The notes: generated by a model not told the origin, from the sequence alone. A DNA stretch of 64,000 bases from Paramecium pentaurelia (GCA_905183005.1 CAJJDO010000009.1:423891-487890); one strand, 5' to 3'. Counted from the first letter of the stretch, positions 50,418 through 62,842 are shown. Numbers and translations: made by a program.

Positions 50418-51442
50418 ATGGATGATATAACTTGTATTTTAGATTGTGGAAATATTGGATCATTATATTTAGGAAATATTGAGAGTGCATGTATTAATTA
50501 CATTTATTTAAAGGTGACTTTGAATTATTGAAAAAATTAAAAATTAAGTCTATAATCACTATATGCACATCTAAAATTCCAATTTAAATTAGTTAATCTA
50601 TGAGATATTATTAACATATAATTTTAGATGATAATGAGAATGCTAATATATCTAGACATTTTGAAATTTGTTTTGATTTCATTGAAAAAGGTAGATCAGT
50701 AGGTAATGTACTTGTTCATTGTATGGCTGGAATATCTAGAAGTGCTACAATTGTGGCTGCTTATTTAATGAAAAAACATAGTATTAGTTCAAAAGAAGCC
50801 TTATAATAATTATAGCGAAAACGTTGGTAAGTCTATCCTAATGAAGGATTTATTAAATAATTATTATAATACAATGAAGAATTAATAGTCTAATAAAAGG
50901 ATCTAAAAAATGAAGGAGTAAGCAAAAATAAATAGGAGATAAATATAGAATAAATAAGGAATCCTATAATTTTTAATAATTCTAATCAAAAAAACAGTCA
51001 TTAAATTGAAAAAAAATAGTAATCTGATGAATACTAAAAAATAAGGAAAAAATATATTGATACAAAAAACTAATAATAATAAAAGAAATTGATGGATTAT
51101 TAAACATTATAAGAGAGAAGAATGAGTTATCACAAAAAAGATAACCATGATATAGAAGATTAAAATAATTTATTTTAATAAACATCAAAAATTTAAAGAA
51201 TTAAAAGTTCATACTAATAAACAAATACAATAGATAAGAATTCTATTAAAAATGAATGTAAATTTTGAGTTAATTAGAAAGGTAATTATGTAAGCATTCA
51301 AAAACATTAGTCACGTCCAGGTTTATAAATTGAAACTAATTTTAATGGTTCCTAAAAATATTTTGAAAATAGAATTTATCCTAGTACAACTAGAAATATA
51401 AAAGTTCAGTATTAGTATAATATAAGTAAAATTGATAGTTGA
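50418..51442 (+). CDS. Dual-specificity protein phosphatase
   Basis: About 325 aa. ATG 50418; a 23-nt intron at 50491-50513; catalytic core ITCILDCGNIGSLYLGN; DFELLKKLKIKSIITICTS; then the P-loop VHCMAGISRSATIVAAYL (Cys and Arg of HCX5R present) and an upstream Asp-containing loop HIILDDNENANISRHF that supplies the general acid. This is the DUSP/atypical DSP fold that dephosphorylates Ser/Thr/Tyr, often on MAP kinases. After the domain a long Gln/Lys/Asn-rich tail follows. A TGA in that tail (near 51268) is removed by a 24-nt intron (51259-51282) after which SRPGLQIETNFNGSQKYF reads on to TGA 51440-51442. If that intron is not spliced the protein ends 60 residues earlier. Confidence 0.9.
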
Positions 51443-51513
51443 ATAATTATTTAAAAATAGGAGCTCTAGTTTTATTGATGAAAAAATTTATAAAATAGGA
51501 TATAAACTGTTTA

Positions 51514-53217
51514 TCATTCTTATTCATTTGCTCCTTTAATGAGCATTTCAGTAAATTCTTATAGTGTTACAACACCATCACCATTTAAATCAAGTTCTCC
51601 AAATACATTACTCCATTAATTATCACTTAATTATACTCCACCCATAATATCTTAAAGTTCTTATTTACTAATTTGTCCATTTCCATCTTTATCAAATAAT
51701 TTAAAGGCTTTTTCTAATTTATTTTATGCCATAATTTATTCTTTTTTAGCAAAAGCAATTACAAATTCTGTATAGTCAATTTAATTAGATCCATTGACAT
51801 CTGCTTATTCGAATAGATGATCAACAATTTATTAACATTTAAGTTCATCATTATAGATTTCTCGATAACATTAGAGTAATTCTTCTCTACTTAATGTACC
51901 ATCATGATTAACATCAATTTTCTTAAATTATTTTTATAGTTTTTTCTTTTCTTAATTAGTCATAACTTAAGTAGTAATCAGTTACATAATTGCTACTTTT
52001 AATTTACTTTGACTCTAATATCATAATTAATAAAATATAAAAATTACATGAAATCTAGCTAAATTCTCAAGTGATTTATGATTAATTTTTTTCTCTTTTT
52101 ATGTCATCTTAATCCATTCATGTTATAATGCATCTTAAGCTGAAATTCTTTTTTCTGGATCAGTCACTAACATTTTCTTAATCAAATCTTTAGCATCTCC
52201 AGAAATCTCATTCCATTCAGGTTCTATGATAATATTTCTAATAGGAATATTACCATCAAAAGAGTATACTCCTGCTTAAATTCTTTAATATAATTCTTAT
52301 TAAGATTATCCATTAAATGGAGGATATCCACATAACATAATGAATAGAATAACTCCACAAGACCAAACATCGCATTTTTTATCATATTATTTACTAATCA
52401 CTTCAGGTGCTATATAATAAGGCTATTCAAAATATTAATTAATTAATTACAGTTCCAATTCTTTATGATAATTTTGTACTGTCTAATAATTCTTTGGCTG
52501 TTCCAAAATCAATAATTTTCAAACTAGAATTAGTCTTTCTTGATTCAAATATAATATTCTCTGGTTTAAGATCACTATTATAAAATAGAAAACAAATACC
52601 GATGTACTACATTTTTATTATGACAATAATTAACAGCTTCCAAGATTTTTCTCATATAGCCTGCTGCAATAGTTTCATCAAAGTGATCTATTTCATTTAT
52701 TTTTTCAAATAATTCTCCTCCACTTAGATATCTTTTGCCTGATGATATTTCAATGTTTACTCTGTAATGATGTAAACATATTATTCATCTTCATATAATT
52801 CATAAACACTAACAATATTAGGATGATCTAATTCTTTTAGGATGGAAACTTCTTAAATCATGTTATCTCTTTGTTCAATTTTTTCCTTTTTGATTTATTT
52901 CATAGCTCTTGGTAATCCAGTTACCTTTTATGTCACTAAACTCACTTTCCCATATGAACCTTGATAAGATTTGAAAACTCTGCAATACCTTCTCCTAATG
53001 TTTAATCAATTCTATAGTAGTTTAAAATATCTCCTTTCTTTAATGTTACAAAAATAGAAGGATTAACTTTGAATTAAGTTTTTTAAGATGTAAACATTTT
53101 TTTATCATTATTCTATCTAGTATCTATACTTTTAGGATGAGTGTCTTATTATTTTTAATCTTGCTCCTTTTATGGATTATCTTTATTTTTAGATCCTTTT
53201 CCTCCACATACACCCAT
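51514..53217 (-). CDS. Calcium-dependent protein kinase (CDPK) with four EF hands
   Basis: ATG 53215-53217 to TGA 51514-51516, about 510 aa. It starts MGVCGGKGSKNKD, a good N-myristoylation signal. Kinase domain: YYRIDQTLGEGSYGKVSLVT (joined by a ~29-nt intron in the Gly-loop), RAMKQIKKEKIEQ, IITEYLSGGELFEK (intron joined), HNKNVVHR, a 25-nt intron, DLKPENIIFES, IDFGTAKE, PYYIAPEVISKQYD, DVWSCGVILFIMLCGYPPFN. A junction helix is followed by four EF loops: DVNHDGTLSREE, DVNGSNQIDYTE, DKDGNGQISKQE, DLNGDGVVTLQE. Ca2+ binding to the EF hands would release the kinase directly, without calmodulin. The full CDPK layout is intact. In ciliates these kinases are linked to ciliary and exocytotic signalling; the specific substrate is unknown. 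Confidence 0.95.
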
Positions 53218-53411
53218 TAACAATAATATATAATAAAATTAATTTATAATATTTAAGAATGATCATGACTATTCAACTTCTAAACTCATATAAGAATTAA
53301 ATTATAATTTAGATATCTCTCTAAATTAGTTAATATGAATACTAAGTCACTGAATCTCTTTATTTCATAATAAGTTTATACCGTTTTTATTTATAAATTA
53401 TTAATATTAAC

Positions 53412-54802
53412 ATGAAGACATTTGCAATTATAGCATTGTTATTAATTACAACCTACTCTTAATCCAATGAAATAGATGTTGTATTAAAAATGTTAGCAGA
53501 TTTGAAAAATGGAACTTCAAAATAATTAGAACAATTAGAGTCTGATTGGTCTGCCACTAAATATGTATTAATATTATGCAAACTATAAGTCAAAATAAGA
53601 TATTGTAAATGATTTAATGAGATCTGCTTCAACTTAAAGAGGAGAATGTAATCGAAGAGATCAAGAATGGGCTAACAAAGAAAGAGATATTAGAATTACT
53701 TTAAGCTATATAAGTTGGTTAGAAAAAAGAATCAAAGAAAATAATGAGAGACTATCAAGACTTGATATCAATAGATGCGAATCTAATTCCAACTTTATTA
53801 ATGATATTAAAAATAGCAAGAAAACTTTAAATTTAATTGCTTTCCTTAGAAGAGCTGTTAAAAATGCCAAAGAAGTATATCATTACAATAAACACTTAGA
53901 CTGACTTACCAACATTATTATAATCTGCTTAATTTATTCAACTCAAATCATATTTAGCTGATGATTAAGATGAACCAGAAATCACTTCTGATGACAATGA
54001 ACCTCCTCATGTATATGAAGATGCAGAAGTCATTACTGATGACAACTAATAGGAAACTTAAGAAGTTGATTAGACAAATTAAGAAACAACTGAAGAAACA
54101 ACTGATACACAAACAGAAGCTTAAGATCATGAAATTGAATAGCATTAAGAAACTGGAGAATCTGATGCTCCTGTTCCAGAACATCCCTTTGAAGCAGCTG
54201 AATAAGCTACAAATGAATAATTAGCTAAGGAAGCTGCTGCATTCAATAAAATTATTGAGAAGGGACAAAAGGCCCCTGCAGAATCAGGATCTTAAAAAGA
54301 TTATAGTAAATTTACAGTAGCTTAATAAGAGTTACTTAATTTCCTTGACATCCTAGAAACAGAAGTCAGAGGATCATTTTCATAAAAATAAGACAATTAA
54401 GTTACTTCTGCAATGGGGTATAGTGATTTCAAAGGTTTGATTATAAAGGAAAATGAAACATTTAAAGGTCATCTTATTGCTGAAGATATCAATCTTGTAA
54501 TATATTATAAATTTATCAATAGGAAAAATTGTAAAATCAATTAATCACTATTCTATAAGCTACTGCTGCCTGCAAAGATAGATTAAAGAAAATCTAAAAC
54601 TCTATTGATTTAGCCAATGAAGTCATTATTAATTTTTAATATTTAGGACTTGAACTCAGCTGAAGCTCATTTTAAATCTGTAAGTGAAACTTTGAATGAA
54701 GAATTAAACACTTTTGATGATGTTTACAGAATCTATTCCAGCCAGGTTGGATCTCAAAATTAATAATATAAGAGAGATGTCTAAGGCAAAATTACCAATT
54801 GA
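53412..54802 (+). CDS. Secreted trichocyst-matrix-like protein
   Basis: About 420 aa, ATG 53412, TGA 54800-54802. Signal peptide MKTFAIIALLLITTYSQSNE, then helical, charged, Cys-poor sequence (VVLKMLADLKNGTSKQLEQL; RGECNRRDQEWANKERDIRI; NFINDIKNSKKTLNLIAFLR). In the middle is an acidic Glu/Asp/Gln/Thr insert (EEDEPEITSDDNEPP-like, about 53955-54200), then a second helical domain (DYSKFTVAQQELLNFLDILE; AACKDRLKKIQNSIDLANE). Four mini-introns (near 53565, 53870, 54498, 54624) restore frame. This pattern, signal peptide plus paired helical domains with isolated Cys in RGECNRR/AACKDR contexts, is that of Paramecium trichocyst matrix proteins, which crystallise in secretory granules. Proteolytic processing sites cannot be located reliably. 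Confidence 0.8.
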
Positions 54803-54829
54803 TATTAAATATATATCAATATATTAATT

Positions 54830-55468
54830 ATGTAATAAGTCATTAATTAATGTTGGTGTCATATTTGCAAAAAATAATTTGAATCCTAATAAGTTACATC
54901 AGATCTTATGAAATGTGTATTTTGTTAATAGGAATTTTGTGAAATTATTGACCCTACAAATGATCCTAGAGGTTTTATTCCTTATGGAGAAAATTAATCA
55001 TCAAGACAATAGTAAAATTAATAAAGACAACAACCCTAAACTATTATTCACATTACTAGAAATTAAATCCCAATTAGATTTCAATAAAGATCAAATGTAT
55101 TTGATAATCTACTGTAATTAATGTTTCCAAACACTCAATTTTAACCTGGATAATCTTTAGAACAATTAATTGATTTTATTAGTCGTAATGATCCAAATAG
55201 ATATGGGTATTATTTTATTTTATTGAGATCACCTCCTGCATCATAATCAGCAATTGATTCACTCCAAAAAATTAATTTATAATCTGAATGTTGTACTGTT
55301 TGTTAAGAGGAATATTAATCTTAATAAGCTTTATAAATGCCTTGTCAACATCATTTCCATCCAGATTGTTTAATCCCTTGGTTAAAATAACATAATAGTT
55401 GTCCTGTATGTAGATTTGAATTAATAACAGATGATGATGACTACAATAAGAGAAAAAACTTAAAGTGA
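54830..55468 (+). CDS. RING-H2 E3 ubiquitin ligase, RNF126/BCA2-like
   Basis: 212 aa, intronless, starting only 27 bases after the previous stop. The ATG at 54830 is followed by two TAA glutamines. The N-terminal zinc-ribbon has WCHICKKQF and CVFCQQEFCEIID (two Cys pairs), as in RNF126/RNF115 proteins where it binds ubiquitin or BAG6-type clients. A Gln/Arg-rich linker follows, then the RING-H2: CCTVCQEEYQSQQALQMPCQ, HHFHPDCLIPWL, NSCPVCRF, with all eight ligands spaced correctly. It ends in an acidic stretch (LITDDDDYNKRKNLK). Function inferred from the family: ubiquitination in cytosolic quality control. Confidence 0.9.
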
Positions 55469-55496
55469 TTTATTATTTTTTATAATTAACAATAAA

Positions 55497-57165
55497 TCAT
55501 TTCTTTATTTTTTAAACAAGAGGATTCTGCAAAACCTTTTAAAAAAATTATGGTTCTGCTGAACTTCCTGAAAAAGATGCAGATATTACTTTTGGAGTTG
55601 CTGATTATCTTCTTAATTTTGTATTTCTACTACCAACTGATAAAGGTCTATTCTAAAATTTGCTTTCTAATCTATTCTAATTTTTAAATTGTTAGGATTA
55701 TTACTAATATAATTCTTATTTCTTCTTTTAAGAATAATTTTGTTAATTATTTTATCCAAAATATTCTTATAAAGTTATCTTTATTTATTCACACTTTTTT
55801 AATAATAATGCATTCTGATTTAATTTATCATTTTCTGTAATATTTGCAGCTTATATATTACTAATTGTAAATTTAAATGAGGATTCTAAAATATCAATTT
55901 ATTTTGAATAAAGTTCTTTAAATTTTTCTTATATATTTTAAACAGCTGAATTCATTTTCATCATAGCTTATGGATTATCAAGCATTTAAATTACTTCTGA
56001 TTTACTCATAAATGATCCTAATGACATTTCAAATGTATTAAGTTTAGTTGCTTAATTTTGTATCTATTAATTTAATTTATTTTATAGAGATTCTAACACA
56101 ATACCAAATTTTTCATCAATATCAGTTATTTCTAATGATAATTTATCATAAATATCTTTATTAAACAAATTCTTAATGTTATCTTCAGTTTCATTAACTC
56201 TTTATAAAAATTAAGCCCCTTTTTTTTAAATTATATATTACCTTAAACTTAAGTAAAATAATGTTCTTTAATATATTATTAATACTTCTAAAAATCTTCA
56301 ATTGTTAAATATTAATTTAAATGGTCCTCCATTTTTTTCTCTTTCTTTTTTTTCTTTTATTCTTATTCATCTATTTTTTTTTACTGATTTAGAACTTGAA
56401 TTAAATTAGTTAAACCTTTTGAATGATTTTCTAATAAATTCAATCTCTATTCTACTTCAGTATATTTTTTTATGAGTTTTTCAAACTCTCTTGCTTCCAA
56501 ATGTCTTTAGATCTCGATTTAAAATAATTCTAATTAATGCAATTTTTCATGAAGATTATTTACATTATTTGAAATTTATTCTCTAAATGGTTTACTAATA
56601 TCTTAAGCTTAAACTTAATCACAAAACTATCTAACTTAAGATGTTATTAATTCTCTAAATCTATTAAGTCTCTCTTCTAATTACTATTCCATTGTATGTT
56701 AGTATTCATAAACTTAAGTTTATTTGTTTTACTATTTTACTCTAGATGTAATTAAACTACCTTTCATTTAATTATCAGACGAATAGAAGAGCATTCTCGT
56801 TTCAATTGATTAAATGCTAAAATCTAACATCTATAAGGTAGCATATTCAGATGCAATTTTAGATGTATACTTAACAAAGTCATCTAAGCATACTTTTTGA
56901 TCCATCTAATGTTTTAACTTTTCGAATTGGCTACTCAGATGATTGTATCTTTCTTAAATCATTTCGATGCTACGGAATTATGACTAGTAGTTGTCATTCT
57001 TACAATAAAATCGTAATTATTTTCTTTATTTTAAATGGGAACTGATTGTTGTGATTTACTTAACTCTTATTATTCTTCGATTCTCACTAATTTAGTATTT
57101 AATCGATTTAATTCTAAAATTAAATACTAATACTAATTATGCATTTCCTTTTAGAGTTTTTCCAT
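55497..57165 (-). CDS. Long coiled-coil protein with 20-nt intron
   Basis: About 535 aa, ATG 57163-57165 to TGA 55497-55499. Begins MEKLQKEMHNQYQYLILELN. A 20-nt intron (56984-57003) joins NYDFI to SQFRSIEMIQERYNHLSSQF. The rest is almost continuous heptad-type helix (FEKLKHQMDQKVCLDDFVKY; HTMEQQLEERLNRFRELITS; LEAREFEKLIKKYTEVEQRL), with a C-terminal basic/Ser-rich tail (NRPLSVGSRNTKLRRQSATP) and a hydrophobic last few residues. No motor or enzyme motif. Proteins of this shape in ciliates often belong to basal bodies, axonemes or the cortex; that is inference from composition only. It converges on the RING gene with 28 bases between stops. Confidence 0.75.
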
Positions 57166-57213
57166 TTAATTTAAAAATAAAATTGATTTATTTGAATAAA
57201 AATGAATAATAAA

Positions 57214-57940
57214 TCATTTTTTTACTTTCTTTTTAATCTTAACATAATCACTTGATTCATTTAAACTAGCCTCACTTTCATCTTGACTAGATAACTAAAT
57301 TATTAAAATAAGGAATACCCAATTATCTCTACTAGAATTGTCTAATGAATCATCAATCTCTTAATCATCATCTAAATTTTATAATTAAGGAATCTATTCA
57401 AAAACAATCTTTTTATAGTCTTTGTATCTTTTGACTGGATTGAAACGCATATCTAGATGCTCTAATTTCTTAAAATTATTTAAATGTTTTAAATCCTATT
57501 TGATAGTTTTATTATTACATCAATCTTCGTTATTTAATTGTGACTTAGATCTAGATAAGTAATATTTGGAAATAATTTTGAAATTCTTAATAAACTATCC
57601 CCTTTAAGATTATTGTAGTTCATTTTTATTGATAATACTTTGTCTCCTTAAAATTCCAATCCTTCTAAATTATCTAAATGGCATTTAGTAAATCCTATAT
57701 AAGCTATTCAGATTATATCAATATTATACTTTCATTTGGATATTTTTAAAGGTATTTATTAATTTCAGGTGTAAAGTTTATTATTGGAATTTTAGCAAAG
57801 CTTAAACCATATAATGAGAAATCTTTATATTATCCTCTTTTATGTTAATCATCCAATAATTTTATCAATTCCTTTGAATTAAATTAAGTTTTTAATTTTT
57901 ATTTCTATTGTATTTTCTTTTTTGTTTATTTCTTTTTCAT
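57214..57940 (-). CDS. Leucine-rich-repeat protein with acidic tail
   Basis: About 215 aa, ATG 57938-57940 to TGA 57214-57216. A very basic N-terminus (MKKKQTKKKIQQKQKLKTQF) leads to FSLYGLSFAKIPIINFTPEI, then mini-introns near 57733-57758 and 57510-57540, then LRRs: HLDNLEGLEFQGDKVLSIKM, LLRISKLFPNITYLDLSHN, NFKKLEHLDMRFNPVKR. The final repeat runs into the typical cap (YKKIVFEQIPQLQNLDDDQE) and an acidic then Lys-rich tail interrupted by a 24-nt intron (near 57302-57325). The cap resembles the LRR cap of SDS22/U2A'/ANP32-type proteins. Likely a protein-binding adaptor; the specific orthologue is not clear. It lies 48 bases from the coiled-coil gene. Confidence 0.78.
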
Positions 57941-58150
57941 AGTTAAATAAATTAAAAATTAATATTCATTAGTAATCTTATCAAAAAATCTTTGAATAAC
58001 TACTTTATTAATATAATATGGATAAAATTCTATATCTTATTTTTCTATTTCATTAATAACCTTCATTTAGTAATTTGATTTAATTAGAAAAATAAGTTTT
58101 TTGTTAATTTTAATGAGATATTATTAAAACTAAACTTAAAATTATTAATT

Positions 58151-59812
58151 ATGAGTTAACATATAGCAAATCATTATTTTTAACATCCCATTAAAAATGA
58201 GCCAAGTAGAAGAATTAAGACTCTTTATTCAATGAATGATTCTAATTCATGTAGAAATAGAAAAGTTATCATTCCTAAAAATATCAGCATTGATAAAGAA
58301 ACTCTTTATGAGTAATTACATCTAGAAAAATTAAAAACAAAACAATTACAAATAGAAAACTAATCCTTATAAAATATATTGTAATAATTTGGAAAAGAGG
58401 TAGATATGATGGATGAGAATGATTAACGAAAAGTCATTTAATAGAGTTTAATAAGAATCAAATAAAAAGATCAAGAAATATCAATGCTTAAAGAAAATAC
58501 CTAATTTAAAGCTTAACAAGATTTAAAAAAGTAGATTCAAGATCTAAAAAAAGAGCTTTTAAAATATTAGATTTTATAAAAATTTGAAGGTGAATAAAAT
58601 TAAATAGTTCAAGACAATATTAATTTATTAAATAAGATTGAGTCTTAAAAATAATATATAAGTGAATTAGAAAAAATTAGGGTTGATTATATTTAAGTTA
58701 AAGCCAAACATAATCAATTATTGTAAGTTATGAAATTCAAAGATCAATAAATATAGAGATATAGAGATAGAGATCCATTATCAGAAATGAATATGATGAA
58801 ACATCATAGTAAGAATGAAAATCTTTTGGTTGATGAGTTATAATTGAAAATGGATGAAATATAGCATTTATAAACAAGACTTAATTAATATTAATAAATT
58901 ATTTAAGAAAACTAAAACGCCTTAACCGAATTAAGTTATGATTCTTAATAAAAAATATAACTTTTAGAAGCTGAAAAAAAATAAATTAATGACAAATATG
59001 ATAAACTTTAAATTGATTATAATATATTATTAGAAAAACAAAAACAAATTGATAAGTAATCTAATATACTAATTTAGATATTTATAATAATTTGCTAAAA
59101 AGAAACTTTAAACCTAAACTTTAATTTATGGAGAGGATTAACTTTTTTAATCCGCTACTTAAGTTCTTTTAACTCCATTGATATCTCCTCATCATGGAGA
59201 CAATATAGTTGTTAAGTAAGTCAAAAAATAATAAATTGAATAAACCATTTTAGAATTAAAATTGTCTTTAAGAAAAAAAAGAATCACCCTTTAAGATGCA
59301 GAAATAGTAAATGATTATATTTATATTTAGATCTTACTTTCAGCAGAAGATGAAATAACTATTAATGATTTAGAGAAATAATTAAGATTAGATCCATTTA
59401 ATCTTAAAAATAGTACTTTACTTGCTAGATATTTAATTGAAGATTATACAGATAAGTATTTATTAATAAATTTACTTCAAGAGATTTTGTCTATGATCCT
59501 GACTTGAAAGCTCCTAAAGCTAAAGTTAAGAGTGTCTTTAGAAACCTTATGCAAAATTACAAATTAAATTTTGACTAAAATATAAAAGATCTAGTCGAAA
59601 CTAGCATTAAACGTAATCTAATAGACTTTTGTGTTAAATAATCTTTGAGTACACTTAATTTAGAAAATATTAATGAATGTATGGTATCATAAGATATTCC
59701 ATGGAATTCTAAACATTCAGATTATCTTCAATAGATGTATTACAATAAATACAACAAGTATTTAAATTTCGAACTTAATAATCTATTAAAATTATTTGAT
59801 ATAACAAAATGA
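58151..59812 (+). CDS. Coiled-coil protein with conserved-looking C-terminal domain
   Basis: About 537 aa, ATG 58151, TGA 59810-59812; two mini-introns near 59058 and 59457 (22 and 26 nt). N-terminus MSQHIANHYFQHPIKNEPSR, then about 300 residues of coiled coil rich in Gln/Lys/Glu (LEKLKTKQLQIENQSLQNIL; KKQIQDLKKELLKYQILQKF; LLEAEKKQINDKYDKLQIDY). The C-terminal 170 residues are globular (SLRKKRITLQDAEIVNDYIY; EDEITINDLEKQLRLDPFNL; LARYLIEDY; VFRNLMQNYKLNFDQNIKDL), somewhat EF-hand-like in rhythm but without a Ca2+ loop. I do not recognise the family; ciliary or basal-body proteins often have this shape. Confidence 0.72.
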
Positions 59813-59842
59813 ATTAAATAAATAAATAAATTACAATTTAAA

Positions 59843-60831
59843 TCATTCTTTTAAAAATCTACCTTGAACCCAAACTCTATACATCTTAACTTTTGTTTTT
59901 CTATTTTCTATATATCTATAATGAGCTTTAACATCTAATTATTTAAATCCAGCAGTCGTAAATAATGATGTCACTTCCTACTATATTATAAATTACTTAC
60001 TTAATTACTAAAATAATAAACCCTAACACCATCATGCTTAACATAAAAATTATCTTTTAATTTTCTATTCTTTTTCTTAGATAAATTTATTTATCCAAAA
60101 TCATATTAACCATAATCTCTAAAATATAGAACACTTCCTGGTTTCATCCATTCAAATATTTTCCTAACTACCATTAAATGATTTTCTGGAGATATTGCAG
60201 AAAGAACAAATATTAAAGTTCCTAAATCAGGTCTTTCAAAATCTGGTAATTGATCTAAAACTAAATCGCAAACGCAAGCTTAATATACATTTTCATCATA
60301 TAATTCATTAGCTTTCAAAACATCAATAGCTCTTTTACTGAAATCAAAGCCATAAACTTTTTTGAAGAATGTATAATTTTTTCTTAAAGGAAATAAAGCA
60401 TTACCAACTCCACATCCCATTTCACAAATAACATATAATTTTGTTTCATCTATTTTATGGCTTTCTTTAAATTGATTTAATTCAGGTATTTCTCTTTCTA
60501 AATAGTGTCTATCTTTAAAGAAATTATTTTAATGATGCCTATAAAATTTATCCCATATTTTTGATGCTTCTTTTTCATATTTTTCATATTTATCTTAAGG
60601 AATGATAGTTGTGTCTTAATTTATAACTTATTCTGCCTATTATTTAATTTCTTCATTAAATTCATAATAAATCAAAGGCATCACAGGTTTATTATATAAG
60701 TTTAATCCATTGTCAGTTTCATATAATAGCTTTTAAACTCTTTATTCGAAGTTTTCATCTACTTCTCCTTCCTATATTATTTCCTCGCCCTCTGAATCGT
60801 CTATATTTTGTTTATTTTAAATGGGATCCAT
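59843..60831 (-). CDS. METTL2/6/8-type tRNA m3C methyltransferase
   Basis: SAM-dependent methyltransferase of the tRNA 3-methylcytidine (position 32) family. ATG 60829-60831 to TGA 59843-59845, about 320 aa, one 20-nt intron near 59973-59992. An acidic N-terminus (DSEGEEIIQEGEVDEN) is followed by KIWDKFYRHHQNNFFKDRHY with LEREIPEL, the family entry motif. SAM-binding motif I is ICEMGCGVGNALFPL, then VYGFDFSKRAIDVLKANELY, CVCDLVLDQLPDFERPDLGT, LIFVLSAISPENH, FRDYGQYDFGQ, NFYVKHDGVRVYYFS. After the intron the family C-terminus appears (EVTSLFTTAGFKQLDVKAHY; TKVKMYRVWVQGRF). All diagnostic blocks are present and in order. METTL2, 6 and 8 differ in tRNA choice; I cannot assign which. Confidence 0.93.
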
Positions 60832-61105
60832 AATTCTTTCACTATTAAAATAATTAACAATATTATTATTTGGCAAATATATAAAACTTAAATGCAGAAT
60901 TTTCTTTTAATTACCTATAATAATATAACAAATTATATTTAAACCCAATTAACTATAGTTCTTTTAATTAATTTACATTATTCCATTTGAAATAGATATT
61001 TATTTTTTTCATTTTATATATAGATAGCAATATATAATTTTAATAAAATTCTTTATGAAAAATAAATAAAGGTATTGAAATGGATTAAATTTCATAATGA
61101 TAAAT

Positions 61106-62626
61106 TCATAGTTCTATTTCTGTTTTACAGATTGGACACTATTTGGATCTTTTTAACCATCCTATTAGGCAATTTTCATGAAATAAATGGGAACATGGTA
61201 ACTGTTTATCAGTAGTAAATGTTTCTTAAGTAAATTCTTCTTAACATATTACACATATATCAATTCTAATATCATCAAATTTCATTGAAAAGTTCTTACA
61301 TATTTTTTAATTAATCTAATCTTCTGAATATCCATGATTTTCATTGACATATAAACTTGAAAAATATTAGTAAAATTATTCTTAATTCATTCTATTTACA
61401 TCACTATCTGTATACTATTTGTTTACATCAAAATTAGGTAAACCTCTATTTAAAAAATTTAATGAATGGTATTCATTATTATCATCATCATCATCATCAT
61501 CATCATCACTATCATATGGATTTGAAAATCTTGTAAAAATTGATTAAATAGAAGGAGGTGGTTAAATATTTTATGGTATCTAAGGAGCTGGAAATTAAAG
61601 AGGTATATATGGTTATCCTTAAATTGGTTGGGAATGACTAATAATTTAATTATCTCCATTCAAACGATTATTTTATTATTAATTAAAATTTTGGAATTGA
61701 GGAGATTAAATGATGCTTTAACTATTATAAATGTTATGTTATTATTACTAGAATTATTAAGGTTAGAACTATTAAAAATTTTTATTCTAAAATATATTAT
61801 TATTTTAAATAGGAGGATTAACTTTGATTTGTTTTTATTGTAAAGTATCTATTTTTCTAAAATTTGGAGCACTTTATTATTAATTTATATTCACTTTATT
61901 TTATTATTCTTAAGTTATGAATATTTTTGATTATTCTTAAATCTATTTTTAATTTTGAAAGGCACCAAAATTTCCTTGTTAGTTTTGAAATTTGGTTTGA
62001 TTCTGATTTCGTCCTATTTCAGAGTTGATCTAAAAAATATTGGAATTTTATTATTATTATGGTAATAGAATTTACTATTAAACTTAATTTTTTTAAAGTG
62101 TTAAGGGTACCTATGGAAATATTTATTAAGGTAATTTTTAGTTATTGGTTTCCAAATTTTAAATTGGTTTTTCTTTAGGAAAGAATCTAATTCCTTAACA
62201 TTAGCCATCTGAATTTAAGTCAGGTTGATTAAATTAGAGTTAATTTGGTTAATTTCTAATTTTTTAGTTATCTTAAAATTAGAAATTTTAAACAGGTGCC
62301 TTGGGAAACTATTATGCTTATATTTTTTGGAAATTTTGTATTCCTGTATTATTTTATTAAGGTATTATTTAAGGAATTTATGTAAGAGGAATCTATTTGA
62401 AGCCATTATTTTGATCTTTTGATTAATTTTAGTGAATATTTGGAACAAAAGGTTTAACATCCTTGTTATTAATTATTCCTTAAGAGTTCTAATATATTAT
62501 TTATAATAAGCATACTTTAAAAATTGATTAACAACTAGCCTCATGAACTTATTGGGAAGATTTATTTACATAAATTTTGCATTATTAACATTGAAAAGTA
62601 TCTTAAGCATTAAATTTAGGATCCAT
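61106..62626 (-). CDS. RING-H2 protein with N-terminal C2HC finger and Gln/Asn-rich middle
   Basis: ATG 62624-62626 to TGA 61106-61108, about 500 aa. The N-terminus MDPKFNAQDTFQCQQCKIYV with NKSSQQVHEASCQ has a C-X2-C...H-X3-C finger. The middle is a very Gln/Asn/Pro-rich low-complexity stretch of about 300 residues, then a run of about nine Asp at 61484-61515 (the ATC repeat on the plus strand). The C-terminal RING-H2 is complete: DICVICQEEFTQETF, LPCSHLFHENCLIGWLKRS, KQCPICKTE, with C-X2-C, C-X-H-X2-H-X2-C and C-X2-C ligands. Probably an E3 ubiquitin ligase; no membrane segment. The frame in the low-complexity part is held by Gln codons but may contain unplaced mini-introns. Confidence 0.85.
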
Positions 62627-62842
62627 CAAAGAGAGACCTAAGTCTTAAAATTATTATTATTAATTAAATAAATAATAAATTTTTAAATACCAAATAAGAC
62701 TCTATAAAAGTTCATATTTTTTGAAGAAAAAGAATACTAAAAATTGTCCCAATTGATATTAATTTTCTTATAGTTTAATTAAATTTTGATATATCATTGT
62801 AATTAAAAATGGTATATACTCTTAGATTGAATATCAAAAATT

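Noticed and set aside
53954..54224. Overlapping ORFs on both strands with Met/Ile/Lys or Phe/Ile composition
   Set aside because: Out-of-frame shadows of the acidic Glu/Asp/Gln/Thr insert in the trichocyst-matrix-like gene.
61459..61659. Minus-strand frame with a run of methionines at the (ATC)n repeat
   Set aside because: A one-base-shifted reading of the Asp run; the Asp frame connects in phase to the intact RING-H2 domain.
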